29,260 bases of DNA from Clostridiales bacterium (lineage in GTDB: Bacteria; Bacillota; Clostridia; Oscillospirales; Acutalibacteraceae). Both the position numbers and the translations under genes were made by a program. The notes beneath the pieces were generated by a model. That model had not been told where the DNA came from, searched no databases, and was given only the letters and a program-made list of their open reading frames with translations. The stretch spans positions 1 to 29,260 of the forward strand of contig JAAYFA010000146.1 in NCBI GenBank assembly GCA_012728445.1. Reading direction: 5' to 3'. Every line of letters begins with the position of its first letter. Position 1 is the stretch's first letter. Positions 15,576-24,678 of the stretch are shown one piece after another.

Positions 15576-17338
15576 ATTTTTCATATCCAAATGAAACGGC
15601 TTTTGCCTTAGCAGATATAAACCTTGAAGTGCAAAGAGGCGAATTTTTACTTCTTTGCGGCCCGTCCGGGTGTGGAAAAACGACTCTTTTACGTCACATA
15701 AAACCTTTTCTGGAGCCGTTAGGGAAAAAAAGCGGCACAGTTGTTTTTAGCGGCGTTGAAACCGACCGTTTAGAAGAACGGGAAGCAGCGGCGAAAATCG
15801 GCTTAATCATGCAAAAGCCGGAAAGTCAAATCGTGACGGAAACTGTACGGCACGAATTAGCGTTTGGACTGGAGTGTCTTGGACTTGAGCCTCCCTTCAT
15901 TGCGAAAAGAATTGCCGAAACGGTATCTTATTTCGGGATAGAAGAATTGTACAACAAAAAGAATAATGAGCTTTCAGGCGGTGAAAAACAACTTGTCAGT
16001 ATTGCCGCGATTACGACAATGCGCCCGGAACTGATTCTGCTTGACGAGCCGGCTTCTCAGCTTGACCCGATAGCTGCCCGCAATCTTTATGACTTACTCA
16101 TGCGTATGAATACCGAACTTGGCATAACGGTGATTTTATCCGAACACAGGATTGAGGATGTTTTTTCAGTTGCCGGCAGAGTGGCTGTGATGAATCAGGG
16201 TAAGCTCATTTGCCAAAAGACCCCCAAACAAGCGGCGGTTTTTATGGCGGGATCCGATGATGAAAAGATTAGGGCCATGTTACCCATACCGGCCAAAATA
16301 TATAAAGATATCTCCTCTTTGGCAACACCAAGCGAAGATGAAAAACGCTCGTCGATGAAAGCATCAACTTCTCTCACTGAAATACCTGTAACCGTTCGTG
16401 ATGTTAAACCCTGGTTTGAGACAATGGCGAACGAGCATCTATCTTTGCCTATAAATAACAACAAAATATCGGTTTCTGCCGGTAGCGTAACCAAAGGCAC
16501 CAAGAGTATAAAAGATAAATTTAAAAGCCGTCAAGACTACCTTATAGAACTAGATTCTTTGTATTTCCGTTTTGAAAAAAACACGGAAGATGTTATTCGT
16601 AATTTATCTTTAAAGATAAATAAAGGCGAAATTCTTAGCATCGTGGGTGGGAACGGCGCAGGAAAAACGACATTGCTCAGATTAATCTGTGGGATAATCA
16701 AACCCTACAGCGGTAAAATAAAGTTTTCGGAAAATAGGCATAATATTGCTTATCTGCCGCAAAACCCGCAAAGCATGTTTGCTTATGACACTGTACTCGA
16801 AGATTTACAGAATGTTGAAGGCGGCCTGACCGGGGCACAGCGTTTTTTGAAATCAACCGGACTTACTGCCGCAAAAGATAACATCATTTCACCTGAACTT
16901 CAATCCATCATAGACAAGCTTGGCATACAGGCGATAATTAACAAACATCCGTTTGATCTAAGCTTTGGCGAACTCCAAAGAGCGGCTTTGGCAATGCTGC
17001 TTTTAAAGACACCAAATGTCCTTTTGCTTGACGAACCCACAAAAGGGCTGGATACCTTTACAAAAAAGAAAATAGCCGAATTGTTAAAATCGCTTTGTGC
17101 CGAAGGCTTGACGGTCGTGGCCGTAACGCATGATATTGAGTTTGCTGCGGAGTATTCACAAAGTTGTGCGATGCTGTTTGATGGCAGGATTCTGAATGTG
17201 GAGACACCCGAAAAGTTCTTTAGCGGGAACATGAGCTACACGACAGTTGCGCACAGAATTGCCGGCAATATATTTTCTGAAACAATCACCTGCGAGGAAG
17301 TGAAAACGAAATGGAAAGAATACGCAATAAAAAACTAA
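15548..17338 (+). CDS. ECF transporter ATPase, two ATP-binding domains fused
   Basis: The 596-residue protein contains both ATPases of an ECF transporter. Domain 1 (about 1-230) has Walker A GPSGCGKTT (38-46), a Q-loop in MQKPESQ, signature LSGGEKQ (142-148) and Walker B LILLDEP (162-168). A linker rich in charged and small residues (about 235-325) follows. Domain 2 (about 330-560) has Walker A GGNGAGKTT (367-375), the Q-loop in LPQNPQ, and Walker B VLLLDEPTKGLD. Its signature is LSFGELQ (471-477), with Phe in place of the usual second Gly. AAGGGGG precedes the ATG inside the ecfT-like gene. Fused A-A' proteins are known (YkoD type). The S gene overlaps its end by 28 bases. Confidence 0.93.
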   Translation: MALLHIQGLNFSYPNETAFALADINLEVQRGEFLLLCGPSGCGKTTLLRHIKPFLEPLGKKSGTVVFSGVETDRLEEREAAAKIGLIMQKPESQIVTETVRHELAFGLECLGLEPPFIAKRIAETVSYFGIEELYNKKNNELSGGEKQLVSIAAITTMRPELILLDEPASQLDPIAARNLYDLLMRMNTELGITVILSEHRIEDVFSVAGRVAVMNQGKLICQKTPKQAAVFMAGSDDEKIRAMLPIPAKIYKDISSLATPSEDEKRSSMKASTSLTEIPVTVRDVKPWFETMANEHLSLPINNNKISVSAGSVTKGTKSIKDKFKSRQDYLIELDSLYFRFEKNTEDVIRNLSLKINKGEILSIVGGNGAGKTTLLRLICGIIKPYSGKIKFSENRHNIAYLPQNPQSMFAYDTVLEDLQNVEGGLTGAQRFLKSTGLTAAKDNIISPELQSIIDKLGIQAIINKHPFDLSFGELQRAALAMLLLKTPNVLLLDEPTKGLDTFTKKKIAELLKSLCAEGLTVVAVTHDIEFAAEYSQSCAMLFDGRILNVETPEKFFSGNMSYTTVAHRIAGNIFSETITCEEVKTKWKEYAIKN

Positions 17339-18018
17339 CCGCTGCCGTGACTGCCTTTGCGGTGGTTGCTTGTGTGGTTCTGCTTGTTCTTTATGTTTTA
17401 AAAAATAAATCAGGGTATGCCTTGGTCTCCGTAGTGATGATCTCTTTGTCTATTGTTCCGTTTTTTTTAAGTTTTGAGCGGCGAAAACCAAAAGCAAGAG
17501 ATATAGTTCCTATCGCGGTAATGGCGGCGCTTGCCACTGTCGGTAGAATTGCGTTTGCAATGGTTGCGGGCGTTAAACCCACAACGGCCATTGTCATCAT
17601 TTCCGGAGTTGCATTTGGACCGCAGGCCGGGTTTTTAACAGGCGCTGTTTCGGCCCTTGCATCCAACTTTTTTTTTGGGCAGGGCGCATGGACACCGTGG
17701 CAGATGCTTGCTTGGGGACTTTGCGGACTTTTTGCCGGGATGTTTAAAAATATCGGTGCTATAAAAGGCACAAAATCACTCATTCTGTACGGCGTCTTAG
17801 CCAGCATGATGTTTGGACTGATTATGAATGGCTGGCATATTATCGGCTTTGTAAGCCCTATTACAGCCGGGGCCGTTATAACGACTCTTGTGGCAAGCTT
17901 TTATTATGATTTAGTTCATGTGATTTCCACAGCAGTGTTTCTTTTGCTACTTGGCAATATGTGGCTTAAGAAACTTGCAAGAGTTAAAGATAAATTTGGC
18001 GTTATGCAAACAGGCTGA
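17311..18018 (+). CDS. ECF transporter substrate-binding S component, substrate unknown
   Basis: The 235-residue membrane protein has about six to seven hydrophobic helices. The conserved region with K-P-T-T-A-I-V-I-I-S-G-V-A-F-G-P and F-G-Q-G-A-W-T-P-W-Q-M is typical of small ECF S components. The ATG at 17311 follows GAGGA at 12 bases and overlaps the ATPase gene. The position after T and A-A' genes fits a dedicated transporter. The two N-terminal hydrophobic segments (about 9-28 and 37-52) precede a core starting near residue 60. The sequence hints at the vitamin/cofactor group, cobalamin-type among others, but I cannot name the substrate. No vitamin riboswitch precedes the operon. The stop is TGA. 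Confidence 0.85.
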   Translation: MERIRNKKLTAAVTAFAVVACVVLLVLYVLKNKSGYALVSVVMISLSIVPFFLSFERRKPKARDIVPIAVMAALATVGRIAFAMVAGVKPTTAIVIISGVAFGPQAGFLTGAVSALASNFFFGQGAWTPWQMLAWGLCGLFAGMFKNIGAIKGTKSLILYGVLASMMFGLIMNGWHIIGFVSPITAGAVITTLVASFYYDLVHVISTAVFLLLLGNMWLKKLARVKDKFGVMQTG

Positions 18019-18047
18019 AGATATAGTCTGCTTTTTCGCGGCCACAC

Positions 18048-18076
18048 TTGCCCTTACAGGTGATTTGCTTTACAAT
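18048..18076 (+). promoter_or_regulatory. Predicted promoter of miaB
   Basis: TTGCCC (18048-18053), 17 bases and TACAAT (18071-18076) lie about 50 bases before the TTG start. The match is moderate. Confidence 0.45.
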
Positions 18077-18125
18077 ATGATTTGTTTTACTTTACTTATT
18101 CACACCTTTCCGGAGGGATGTTAGA

Positions 18126-19565
18126 TTGACACAAATAAAGAACAACATAAAAGTATCCGTGCCGGAAGAAGAGATGGAAAAGCAGCGGGAATACGCGGCG
18201 CTTACAAAATCGATTTTACACGCTCGCAATGCTTCAAAACAACCCCTGGCTTTTGTTAGAACCTTTGGTTGTCTGGCCAATATCTCGGACTCCGAACAAA
18301 TAAAAGGCATGTTAATGGATATGGGGTACGTGCTCACTGAAACCGTTGAAGAAGCAGATTTTGCTATTTTTAATACTTGTGCTATTCGTGAACATGCCGA
18401 AGATCGAGTTTTTGGAAACATCGGCGCTTTGAAACCTCTTAAACAAAAGAAACCTCAGATGTTTATCGCTCTTTGCGGTTGCATGATGCAGCAAGAGCAC
18501 ATTGTTGAAAAAATTAAAAAAAGTTATTCTTTCGTTGACCTTGTTTTTGGACCGCATGTGTTACACAAACTTCCGGAGTTTTTGTATACCGCAATGAACG
18601 AAAGGCAAAACAGATATGAAATTTCTCAAACGGATGGTTTGATTGCCGAAGGGGTCACACGGCATCGAGACAGCGCTTTTAAAGCATGGCTACCGATTAT
18701 GTACGGCTGCGACAATTATTGCAGCTATTGTATAGTTCCATATGTTAGGGGCAGAGAAAAAAGCAGAAAATTTGAAGATGTGATGGAAGAGGCAAGAGCG
18801 CTCGTTGCGTTAGGTTATAAGGAAATTACGCTCATCGGTCAAAATGTCAATTCATACGGGAAAAACATGTATGCGGACATTGATTTTTCAAAATTGTTGG
18901 AAAGTATCAATGCGATTGAAGGCGATTTTCTCATTCGATTTATGACTTCTAACCCCAGAGATTGTAGCCCTCGGCTTCTTGATACGATGGCCGCCTGCGA
19001 AAAAGTTGCAAAACATCTCCATCTTCCGTTTCAAAGCGGGAACAACAGAGTGCTCAAAGCCATGAACAGAGGCTATACGCGAGAAAATTATATAGAACTT
19101 ATTGAATACGCCTTTCGTGTTATGCCGAACTTGTCCGTTACAAGCGATGTTATCGTCGGATTTCCGGGCGAAAGTTATGAAGAGTTCTGCGATACACTGT
19201 CACTCGTAAAGCAAATACGGTTTACTTCTTTGTATACCTTCATTTATTCAGCCAGAGAAGGAACCGCTGCGGCAACGATGCAAGACAATGAAACCCGTGA
19301 AGAAAAAGTCAGCCGGTTTACAGAACTTACAACGTTACAAGAAGGAATTGCAAGAGATAGAACCGCATCGATGGTCGGTAAAACTTTCAGAGTGTTATGC
19401 GAATCGGAAAACAAGCCGGGTTCAGGCGTGCTGACGGGGCGAACACAAGGCAATGTTATCATAGAATTCCCGGCGGCACTCAAGCACATAGGGGATTATG
19501 TAGATGTGCTTGTAACCGAGGCAAAGACCTGGATTCTCAAAGGAATCCCGGTAAACAACAGGTAA
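18126..19565 (+). CDS. miaB: tRNA-2-methylthio-N6-dimethylallyladenosine synthase MiaB
   Basis: The 479-residue radical-SAM enzyme adds the 2-methylthio group to i6A37 of tRNAs. The start is a TTG at 18126, 8 bases after GGAGGG (18112-18117); an ATG at 18119 is out of frame and soon stops. The N-terminal 40 residues are an extension common in clostridial MiaB. The auxiliary cluster cysteines are C49 (F-G-C-L-A-N), C85 (N-T-C-A-I-R-E) and C119 (C-G-C-M). The radical-SAM motif is C195-x3-C199-x2-C202 in GCDNYCSYCIVP. A TRAM domain closes the protein. G-C-L-A-N replaces the more common G-C-Q-M/Q-N. MiaA, which makes the substrate i6A, is encoded 5 kb downstream. Confidence 0.97.
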   Translation: MTQIKNNIKVSVPEEEMEKQREYAALTKSILHARNASKQPLAFVRTFGCLANISDSEQIKGMLMDMGYVLTETVEEADFAIFNTCAIREHAEDRVFGNIGALKPLKQKKPQMFIALCGCMMQQEHIVEKIKKSYSFVDLVFGPHVLHKLPEFLYTAMNERQNRYEISQTDGLIAEGVTRHRDSAFKAWLPIMYGCDNYCSYCIVPYVRGREKSRKFEDVMEEARALVALGYKEITLIGQNVNSYGKNMYADIDFSKLLESINAIEGDFLIRFMTSNPRDCSPRLLDTMAACEKVAKHLHLPFQSGNNRVLKAMNRGYTRENYIELIEYAFRVMPNLSVTSDVIVGFPGESYEEFCDTLSLVKQIRFTSLYTFIYSAREGTAAATMQDNETREEKVSRFTELTTLQEGIARDRTASMVGKTFRVLCESENKPGSGVLTGRTQGNVIIEFPAALKHIGDYVDVLVTEAKTWILKGIPVNNR

Positions 19566-19586
19566 AACCGTTAAGACTATTTTGTT

Positions 19587-19616
19587 TTGTCATCTTTAAA
19601 AAGATTGATATAAAAT
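19587..19616 (+). promoter_or_regulatory. Possible promoter before ylbF-mutS
   Basis: TTGTCA (19587-19592), an 18-base spacer and TAAAAT (19611-19616) lie in the 73-base gap after miaB. This is plausible, but the region is A/T-rich. Confidence 0.4.
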
Positions 19617-19638
19617 TATAACTTAAGGAGAAAAAGAC

Positions 19639-20052
19639 ATGGATCTAATTCAAATGGCAAGGGAACTCGGCGCGGCAATACAGCAGGATGAAAGATATTT
19701 GGCGCTTGCAAAGGCAAACGCAGCCAATGAAGCCGACGAAGAACTCAACAACTTAATCGGCGAAGTGCAGATGATTCAGACGTCCTATCAAAACGAGGCC
19801 GGAAAAGAAGACGCGGACAATGAAAAACTCGAAGCGTTCGACAAGCGTTTTTCCGAGGTTTACAACAAGGTTATGACCAATACAAACATGCAAACTTTTC
19901 AAGAGGCCAGACAGGCTATTGATGATTTAATGAAAGAAATCACCGGCATTTTGGGCCTTTGTATCCGTGGCGAAGATCCCGCTACATGCGTGCTTGAACC
20001 GGAACAAGGCTGTGAAGGCGGATGTTCCTCCTGCGACAGTCACTGCGAATGA
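19639..20052 (+). CDS. YlbF/YmcA-family protein with a cysteine-rich tail
   Basis: The 137-residue protein matches the YlbF family (DUF964). It is an all-helical protein with MARELGAAIQQDERY at the start and a long second helix. AAGGAG (19625-19630) precedes the ATG. In Bacillus, YlbF works with YmcA and YaaT in a complex that carries iron-sulfur clusters and affects mRNA processing. The tail here has six cysteines: C108, C117, C125, C129, C132 and C136. That pattern could bind a metal or an iron-sulfur cluster, but this is inferred. YlbF-type genes commonly precede mutS in related Clostridia; here the mutS start lies 35 bases after the stop. Its function in this organism is not shown by the sequence. 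Confidence 0.85.
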   Translation: MDLIQMARELGAAIQQDERYLALAKANAANEADEELNNLIGEVQMIQTSYQNEAGKEDADNEKLEAFDKRFSEVYNKVMTNTNMQTFQEARQAIDDLMKEITGILGLCIRGEDPATCVLEPEQGCEGGCSSCDSHCE

Positions 20053-20087
20053 TTTAATCGGCGGGTATTTGGTTGCAAGGAGAAATT

Positions 20088-22703
20088 ATGGCAGAGATTA
20101 CCCCAATGATGAAACAGTATTTTGAGATAAAAGAGCAGTATGCTGACACCATTCTGCTTTTTCGTCTCGGCGATTTCTATGAAATGTTTTTTGATGACGC
20201 CAAGCTGGCTTCACGGGAGTTGGAGCTGGTCTTAAGGGGACGCGACTGGGGGCAGGAAGAACGCGCCCCCATGTGCGGTGTCCCTTTTCACAGTGCCGAT
20301 TCCTATATCGCGCGCCTCGTTGCAAACGGCCACAAGGTTGCAATCTGTGAACAAATTGAAGACCCCGCACTCGCAAAAGGGCTGGTACAACGCGATGTGG
20401 TCAGGGTTTTAACCCCGGGCACCGTAATCGAAAGCAGCATGCTCGAAGAGGGACGCAATAATTACTTGGCCTGCGTTTATTTTAATTTGGATAAAGCGGG
20501 GGTCTGTTTTGTCGATGTTTCTACGGGAACGCTGCATTTGACCCAGCTTGCCGCCCCCGGCCTGATGATGAAAATTATCAATGAACTTGGCCACTACAGA
20601 CCTTCGGAGATTATTTGTAACAACGACGCGGCTTTGGTAAAAAAAATTAAAGAATATATGAATACCGTGAAAGAGACGGTTCTCGAAACACGTACGGAAG
20701 AAGATTTCGATTATACTTCGTGTTCAAAGACAATCTTGGCACACTTCCAAGCGGAAAACCTCGACAAACTGGGGCTTGAAAGTTTTGCGGAATCCGTTTG
20801 TTCGGTAGGCTGCGCTCTTGCTTATTTGCGAGAGGTTCAAAAGTCGGATTTAAAAAATATTAACAGGTTAGATTTTTATAACGATATCCAGTTTATGCGG
20901 TTGGATGTCTCTGCTCGGCGCAACTTAGAACTTGTTGAAACCATACGAAACAGGGAAAAAAAGGGCTCGCTGCTCTGGGTGCTGGACAAAACCAAGACCT
21001 CTATGGGCAAAAGACTGTTGAGAAACTGGCTTGAACAGCCATTACTCAATTTAGCAAAGATTATAAAGCGGCATAACGCTGTCGGAGAGTTGTATGCCAA
21101 TTCGGTTATAAGGCAAGATGAAATGATATTGCTTTCAAGCGTTCATGACGTGGAACGACTGATGGCCCGTATTGTTTACGGTACTGCCAACGCAAAAGAG
21201 ATAAGAGCTTTGCTCACAACTATAAAAGTGTTGCCGCAGATACGCGAACCTCTGGAGCGGTGTAAAGCCGTCATGCTGTCTGATACTTACAAAGACATGG
21301 ATTTGTTGGATGATGTTGAGGCGCTGATTGACAACGCCATTGCCGAAGATCCACCGTTTACTGTCAGAGAAGGCGGAATGATTAAAGACGGCTATAACGC
21401 CGAGCTTGACTCATTAAGAGCGATTTCCGACGACGGCAAGGTTATTATTGCATCGATTCAAAGCAAGGAACAAGAAAGAATCGGTATTAAAAAGCTAAAA
21501 ATCGGTTACAACAGGGTGTTTGGTTACTATATTGAAATACCAAATTCTTTCAAAGACTCGGTTCCCGATGAATATATACGCAAACAAACATTGGTCAATT
21601 GTGAGCGATACATCACACAGGAACTCAAAGACCTTGAATCGAAGGTGCTCGGCGCACAGGAGCGGATTGTCAAGTTGGAGTATGAACTGTTTGATGATGT
21701 CCGAAAACAGATTGCCGGGCAGTATAACAGAATTCAAAAAACAGCCGGCGCATTGGCCACGCTTGATACGCTGTGCTCACTCGCTCAAGTGGCTGCCGCA
21801 AACAACTATGTTTGCCCCGACATGAGCAAAGGGGCTGAAGTTGAAATAAAAGACGGCAGGCACCCTGTTGTCTAATTAATGCTGGATGCAGCTCCATTTG
21901 TGCCCAACGACACAAACTTGGACTGTGCGGACAACCGATGTGCAATCATTACAGGGCCTAACATGGCAGGTAAATCAACATATATGCGACAAGTGGCTTT
22001 AATAGTTCTTATGGCTCAAATTGGGAGCTTCGTGCCGGCTTCCGGTGCCAGGGTTGGTATTGTTGACAGCATTTTTACAAGAATCGGCGCATCGGATGAT
22101 TTATCGGCCGGGCAGTCTACTTTTATGGTCGAAATGAGCGAGGTTGCTCAAATACTCGAAAATGCAACCGCCGGCAGTTTGATTATTTATGACGAAATCG
22201 GAAGAGGCACATCGACATTTGACGGTATGAGTATTGCAAGGTCCGTACTCGAATACACAGCTGACAAAAAAAAGCTGGGTGCAAAAACGATGTTTGCGAC
22301 GCATTACCACGAACTGACCGAATTGGAAGAACAAATCGAAGGCGTAAAAAACTATAATATTGCCGTGAAAAAGAGAGGCGATGAGATTACGTTCTTACGA
22401 CGGATTGTAAGGGGCGGTGCGGATGAGAGTTATGGGATTGAAGTGGCAAAGCTTGCCGGTGTACCCAATGCGGTTGTCAGCAGAGCAAAAGTGATTTTAA
22501 AGGATTTGGAAGCGAACGATAACAGGCCAACCACACAGCACAAAAACTTGCTTTGCGAGCCGGAAGAAGCACAGGTATCCTTCCATTCGAACGCAGCAGG
22601 GTCCGTTATAGACAAGCTGAAAAAAATGGACATTAATACTTTAACACCCATTGAGGCTATGGGTATCCTTTACGAACTGGTGAGAGAGGCTGAAGGCATA
22701 TGA
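20088..22703 (+). pseudogene. mutS: DNA mismatch repair protein MutS, interrupted by an in-frame TAA
   Basis: The frame starts at ATG 20088 after AAGGAG (20077-20082) and would encode 871 residues, normal for MutS. A TAA at 21873-21875 (codon 596) interrupts it, right after G-R-H-P-V-V, where the family has Glu. Before the stop: mismatch-binding F30-Y31-E32 and the connector, lever and clamp domains. After it, in the same frame: Walker A GPNMAGKST (623-631), DEIGRGTSTFDG (702 on) and the C-terminal helix-turn-helix. Everything needed for ATP use is therefore downstream of the stop. An ATG at 21879, two codons after the TAA in the same frame, could restart translation and give a separate 274-residue ATPase part, but no good ribosome site precedes it. 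Otherwise mismatch repair is lost. The frame overlaps mutL by 4 bases. Confidence 0.93.
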
Positions 22704-24658
22704 ACAAGATTAATATACTTTCAAGACAAGTCGCCGAGCTTATTGCCGCGGGCGAAGTTGTGGAGCGCCCTGCCTCCGTCGTTAAGGAAATAATGGAAAA
22801 CGCTATTGACGCAGGTGCGTCATCGGTTACCATTGAGATAAAAAACGGTGGCATAACATTTATAAGGATTACCGACAACGGGTCGGGGATTGCTAAAGAT
22901 GATGTGGCGAATGCGTTTAAAAGCCATGCGACAAGTAAAATAAGTTCGGCACTTGACCTTGATGCTATATCAACACTAGGCTTCAGGGGGGAAGCTCTCG
23001 CATCCATCGCCGCTGTTGCAAAAGTGGACTTGCTAACCAAAACGGCCGATGAAGAACATGGGACACGCTATTGCATTGAAGGCGGCGAACAGGTTTTGCT
23101 GGATGATGCGGGGAGTCCCAAAGGAACAACTTTAATTATTCGAGACCTGTTTTTCAATACACCGGCACGCATGAAATTTTTAAAAAAAGATGTTTCTGAA
23201 GCAAATGCGGTTGCGGGTGTTGTTGACAGAATTGCATTGTCGCACCCTGAAGTGGCCGTAAGGTTTATCAGAGACGGCAAACAAACCCTCTTAACACCCG
23301 GAGACGGGGAGTTAATGAATGCAATTTACAGCATCTTCGGCAAAGAGTTTGCCAACAGCCTTATTCCTGCGCAGTATGCACTAGAAAACATAAAGGTCAG
23401 CGGATATGTATCTAAGCCGCTTTCCGCTCGCCCCAACAGAAGCATGCAGTTTTTCTTTTTGAATGGCAGGCTTATTAAAACAGTCACAGGAATGACCGCT
23501 TTGGGCGAGGCCTATAAAAACGCAATAATGGTCGGCAAATTCCCGGCTTGTGTTTTGAATATAGAAATAGCACCCGATATGGTGGATATCAATGTCCATC
23601 CCTCAAAAATCGAAGCAAGGTTTGTCAATGAGAGACAGCTGTTTAACGTTATTCATTATTGTGCAAAAAATGCCATCGGTACGGGGGATACCAGGCCGAA
23701 TATTGAATTGACCCGGGCGGCAGCGGCGCAATATATCCATACGGTGGAACAAGTACAGCAAATGAGTTTACCTGTAAAAAATGAGAATTTTTGGGTGCAG
23801 AAACCGTCCGAAGGCAAAAGTGTCGGACGCATAAACATAGACATTAATCCCGATGACGAAACCGAGGCTTTGGGTATAAATATAGTTGATAGTCCGAAAG
23901 AGAAAACCTTTCTCTCTGCCGCAGTCTCGGAGGAAGAGGAAGTTTATGACCCGTCACAGGAGACGGTGAAAACACTTGATACGAAAGAAGCACAAGGCGA
24001 GGAAAAAAGCATTGTTTTAGAAAAAGAACACAAGCGTTTGAGCGACCTTGAGCAAGAGACCAAAACGCCCCAGCAACCTCCTGTAAACGACGAACCCGTT
24101 CAATTAATCGGAGAAATATTCAACACTTATATCATCGCGCAAATCAAGGATAAAATAATAATCATCGATAAACACGCCGCCCACGAGCGGATAATTTATA
24201 ACAGACTGATAGCCGAAAAAAAAGAAGATTCACAGCAGCTATTGCTGTCGCCGATTACCGTAACGCTCAGCAAAGAAGAATATTCCGCAGTATTGGAACA
24301 TTTAGATATATTTAAACAAGCTTGTTTCGAAATTGAGGATTTTGGTCAAGGCATGCTTATCGTGCGGGAATGTCCAATGATGATAGAGGTCGGAGACATC
24401 CCGAACATTATCATTGAGATTGCCGGTAATCTACTGACCAATAAAACAAACGTTGGATTAGATAAATTGGAGAGTCTTTACCAATCCATTGCTTGCCGTG
24501 CCGCTATCAAGGCCGGGGACTTCACATCGGATTTCGAAAAGAAGCGCTTTGTGGAACACTTATTGAAAACACCGGATATTCGCTACTGCCCTCATGGCAG
24601 ACCCGTATACATAGAGATGAAACGCAGCGAACTTGAAAAGAACTTTGGCAGGTCATGA
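22700..24658 (+). CDS. mutL: DNA mismatch repair protein MutL
   Basis: The 652-residue MutL couples MutS to strand cutting. The ATG overlaps the mutS stop in ATGA (22700-22703), so translation is coupled to mutS. The GHKL ATPase part (1-330) has IAAGEVVERPASVVKE, ENAIDAG, DNGSGI, GFRGEALASI and the NTPARMKFL region. A charged linker spans about 370-470. The C-terminal dimerisation/endonuclease domain has ACR (598-600) and CPHGRP (630-635). The nuclease motif reads D490-K-H-A-A-H-E496-R-I-I-Y-N501. Its final position, usually Glu in DQHA(x)2E(x)4E, is Asn here. The gene is intact, in contrast to mutS. Its stop overlaps the first possible ATG of miaA. Confidence 0.97.
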   Translation: MNKINILSRQVAELIAAGEVVERPASVVKEIMENAIDAGASSVTIEIKNGGITFIRITDNGSGIAKDDVANAFKSHATSKISSALDLDAISTLGFRGEALASIAAVAKVDLLTKTADEEHGTRYCIEGGEQVLLDDAGSPKGTTLIIRDLFFNTPARMKFLKKDVSEANAVAGVVDRIALSHPEVAVRFIRDGKQTLLTPGDGELMNAIYSIFGKEFANSLIPAQYALENIKVSGYVSKPLSARPNRSMQFFFLNGRLIKTVTGMTALGEAYKNAIMVGKFPACVLNIEIAPDMVDINVHPSKIEARFVNERQLFNVIHYCAKNAIGTGDTRPNIELTRAAAAQYIHTVEQVQQMSLPVKNENFWVQKPSEGKSVGRINIDINPDDETEALGINIVDSPKEKTFLSAAVSEEEEVYDPSQETVKTLDTKEAQGEEKSIVLEKEHKRLSDLEQETKTPQQPPVNDEPVQLIGEIFNTYIIAQIKDKIIIIDKHAAHERIIYNRLIAEKKEDSQQLLLSPITVTLSKEEYSAVLEHLDIFKQACFEIEDFGQGMLIVRECPMMIEVGDIPNIIIEIAGNLLTNKTNVGLDKLESLYQSIACRAAIKAGDFTSDFEKKRFVEHLLKTPDIRYCPHGRPVYIEMKRSELEKNFGRS

Positions 24659-24678
24659 ACACACGGGAGGGATTAAGA

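Noticed and set aside
15548..17338. Two adjacent ATPase genes or an ABC-F/duplicated drug transporter ATPase
   Set aside because: The frame is continuous, and the T and S genes on both sides identify a fused ECF A-A' protein.
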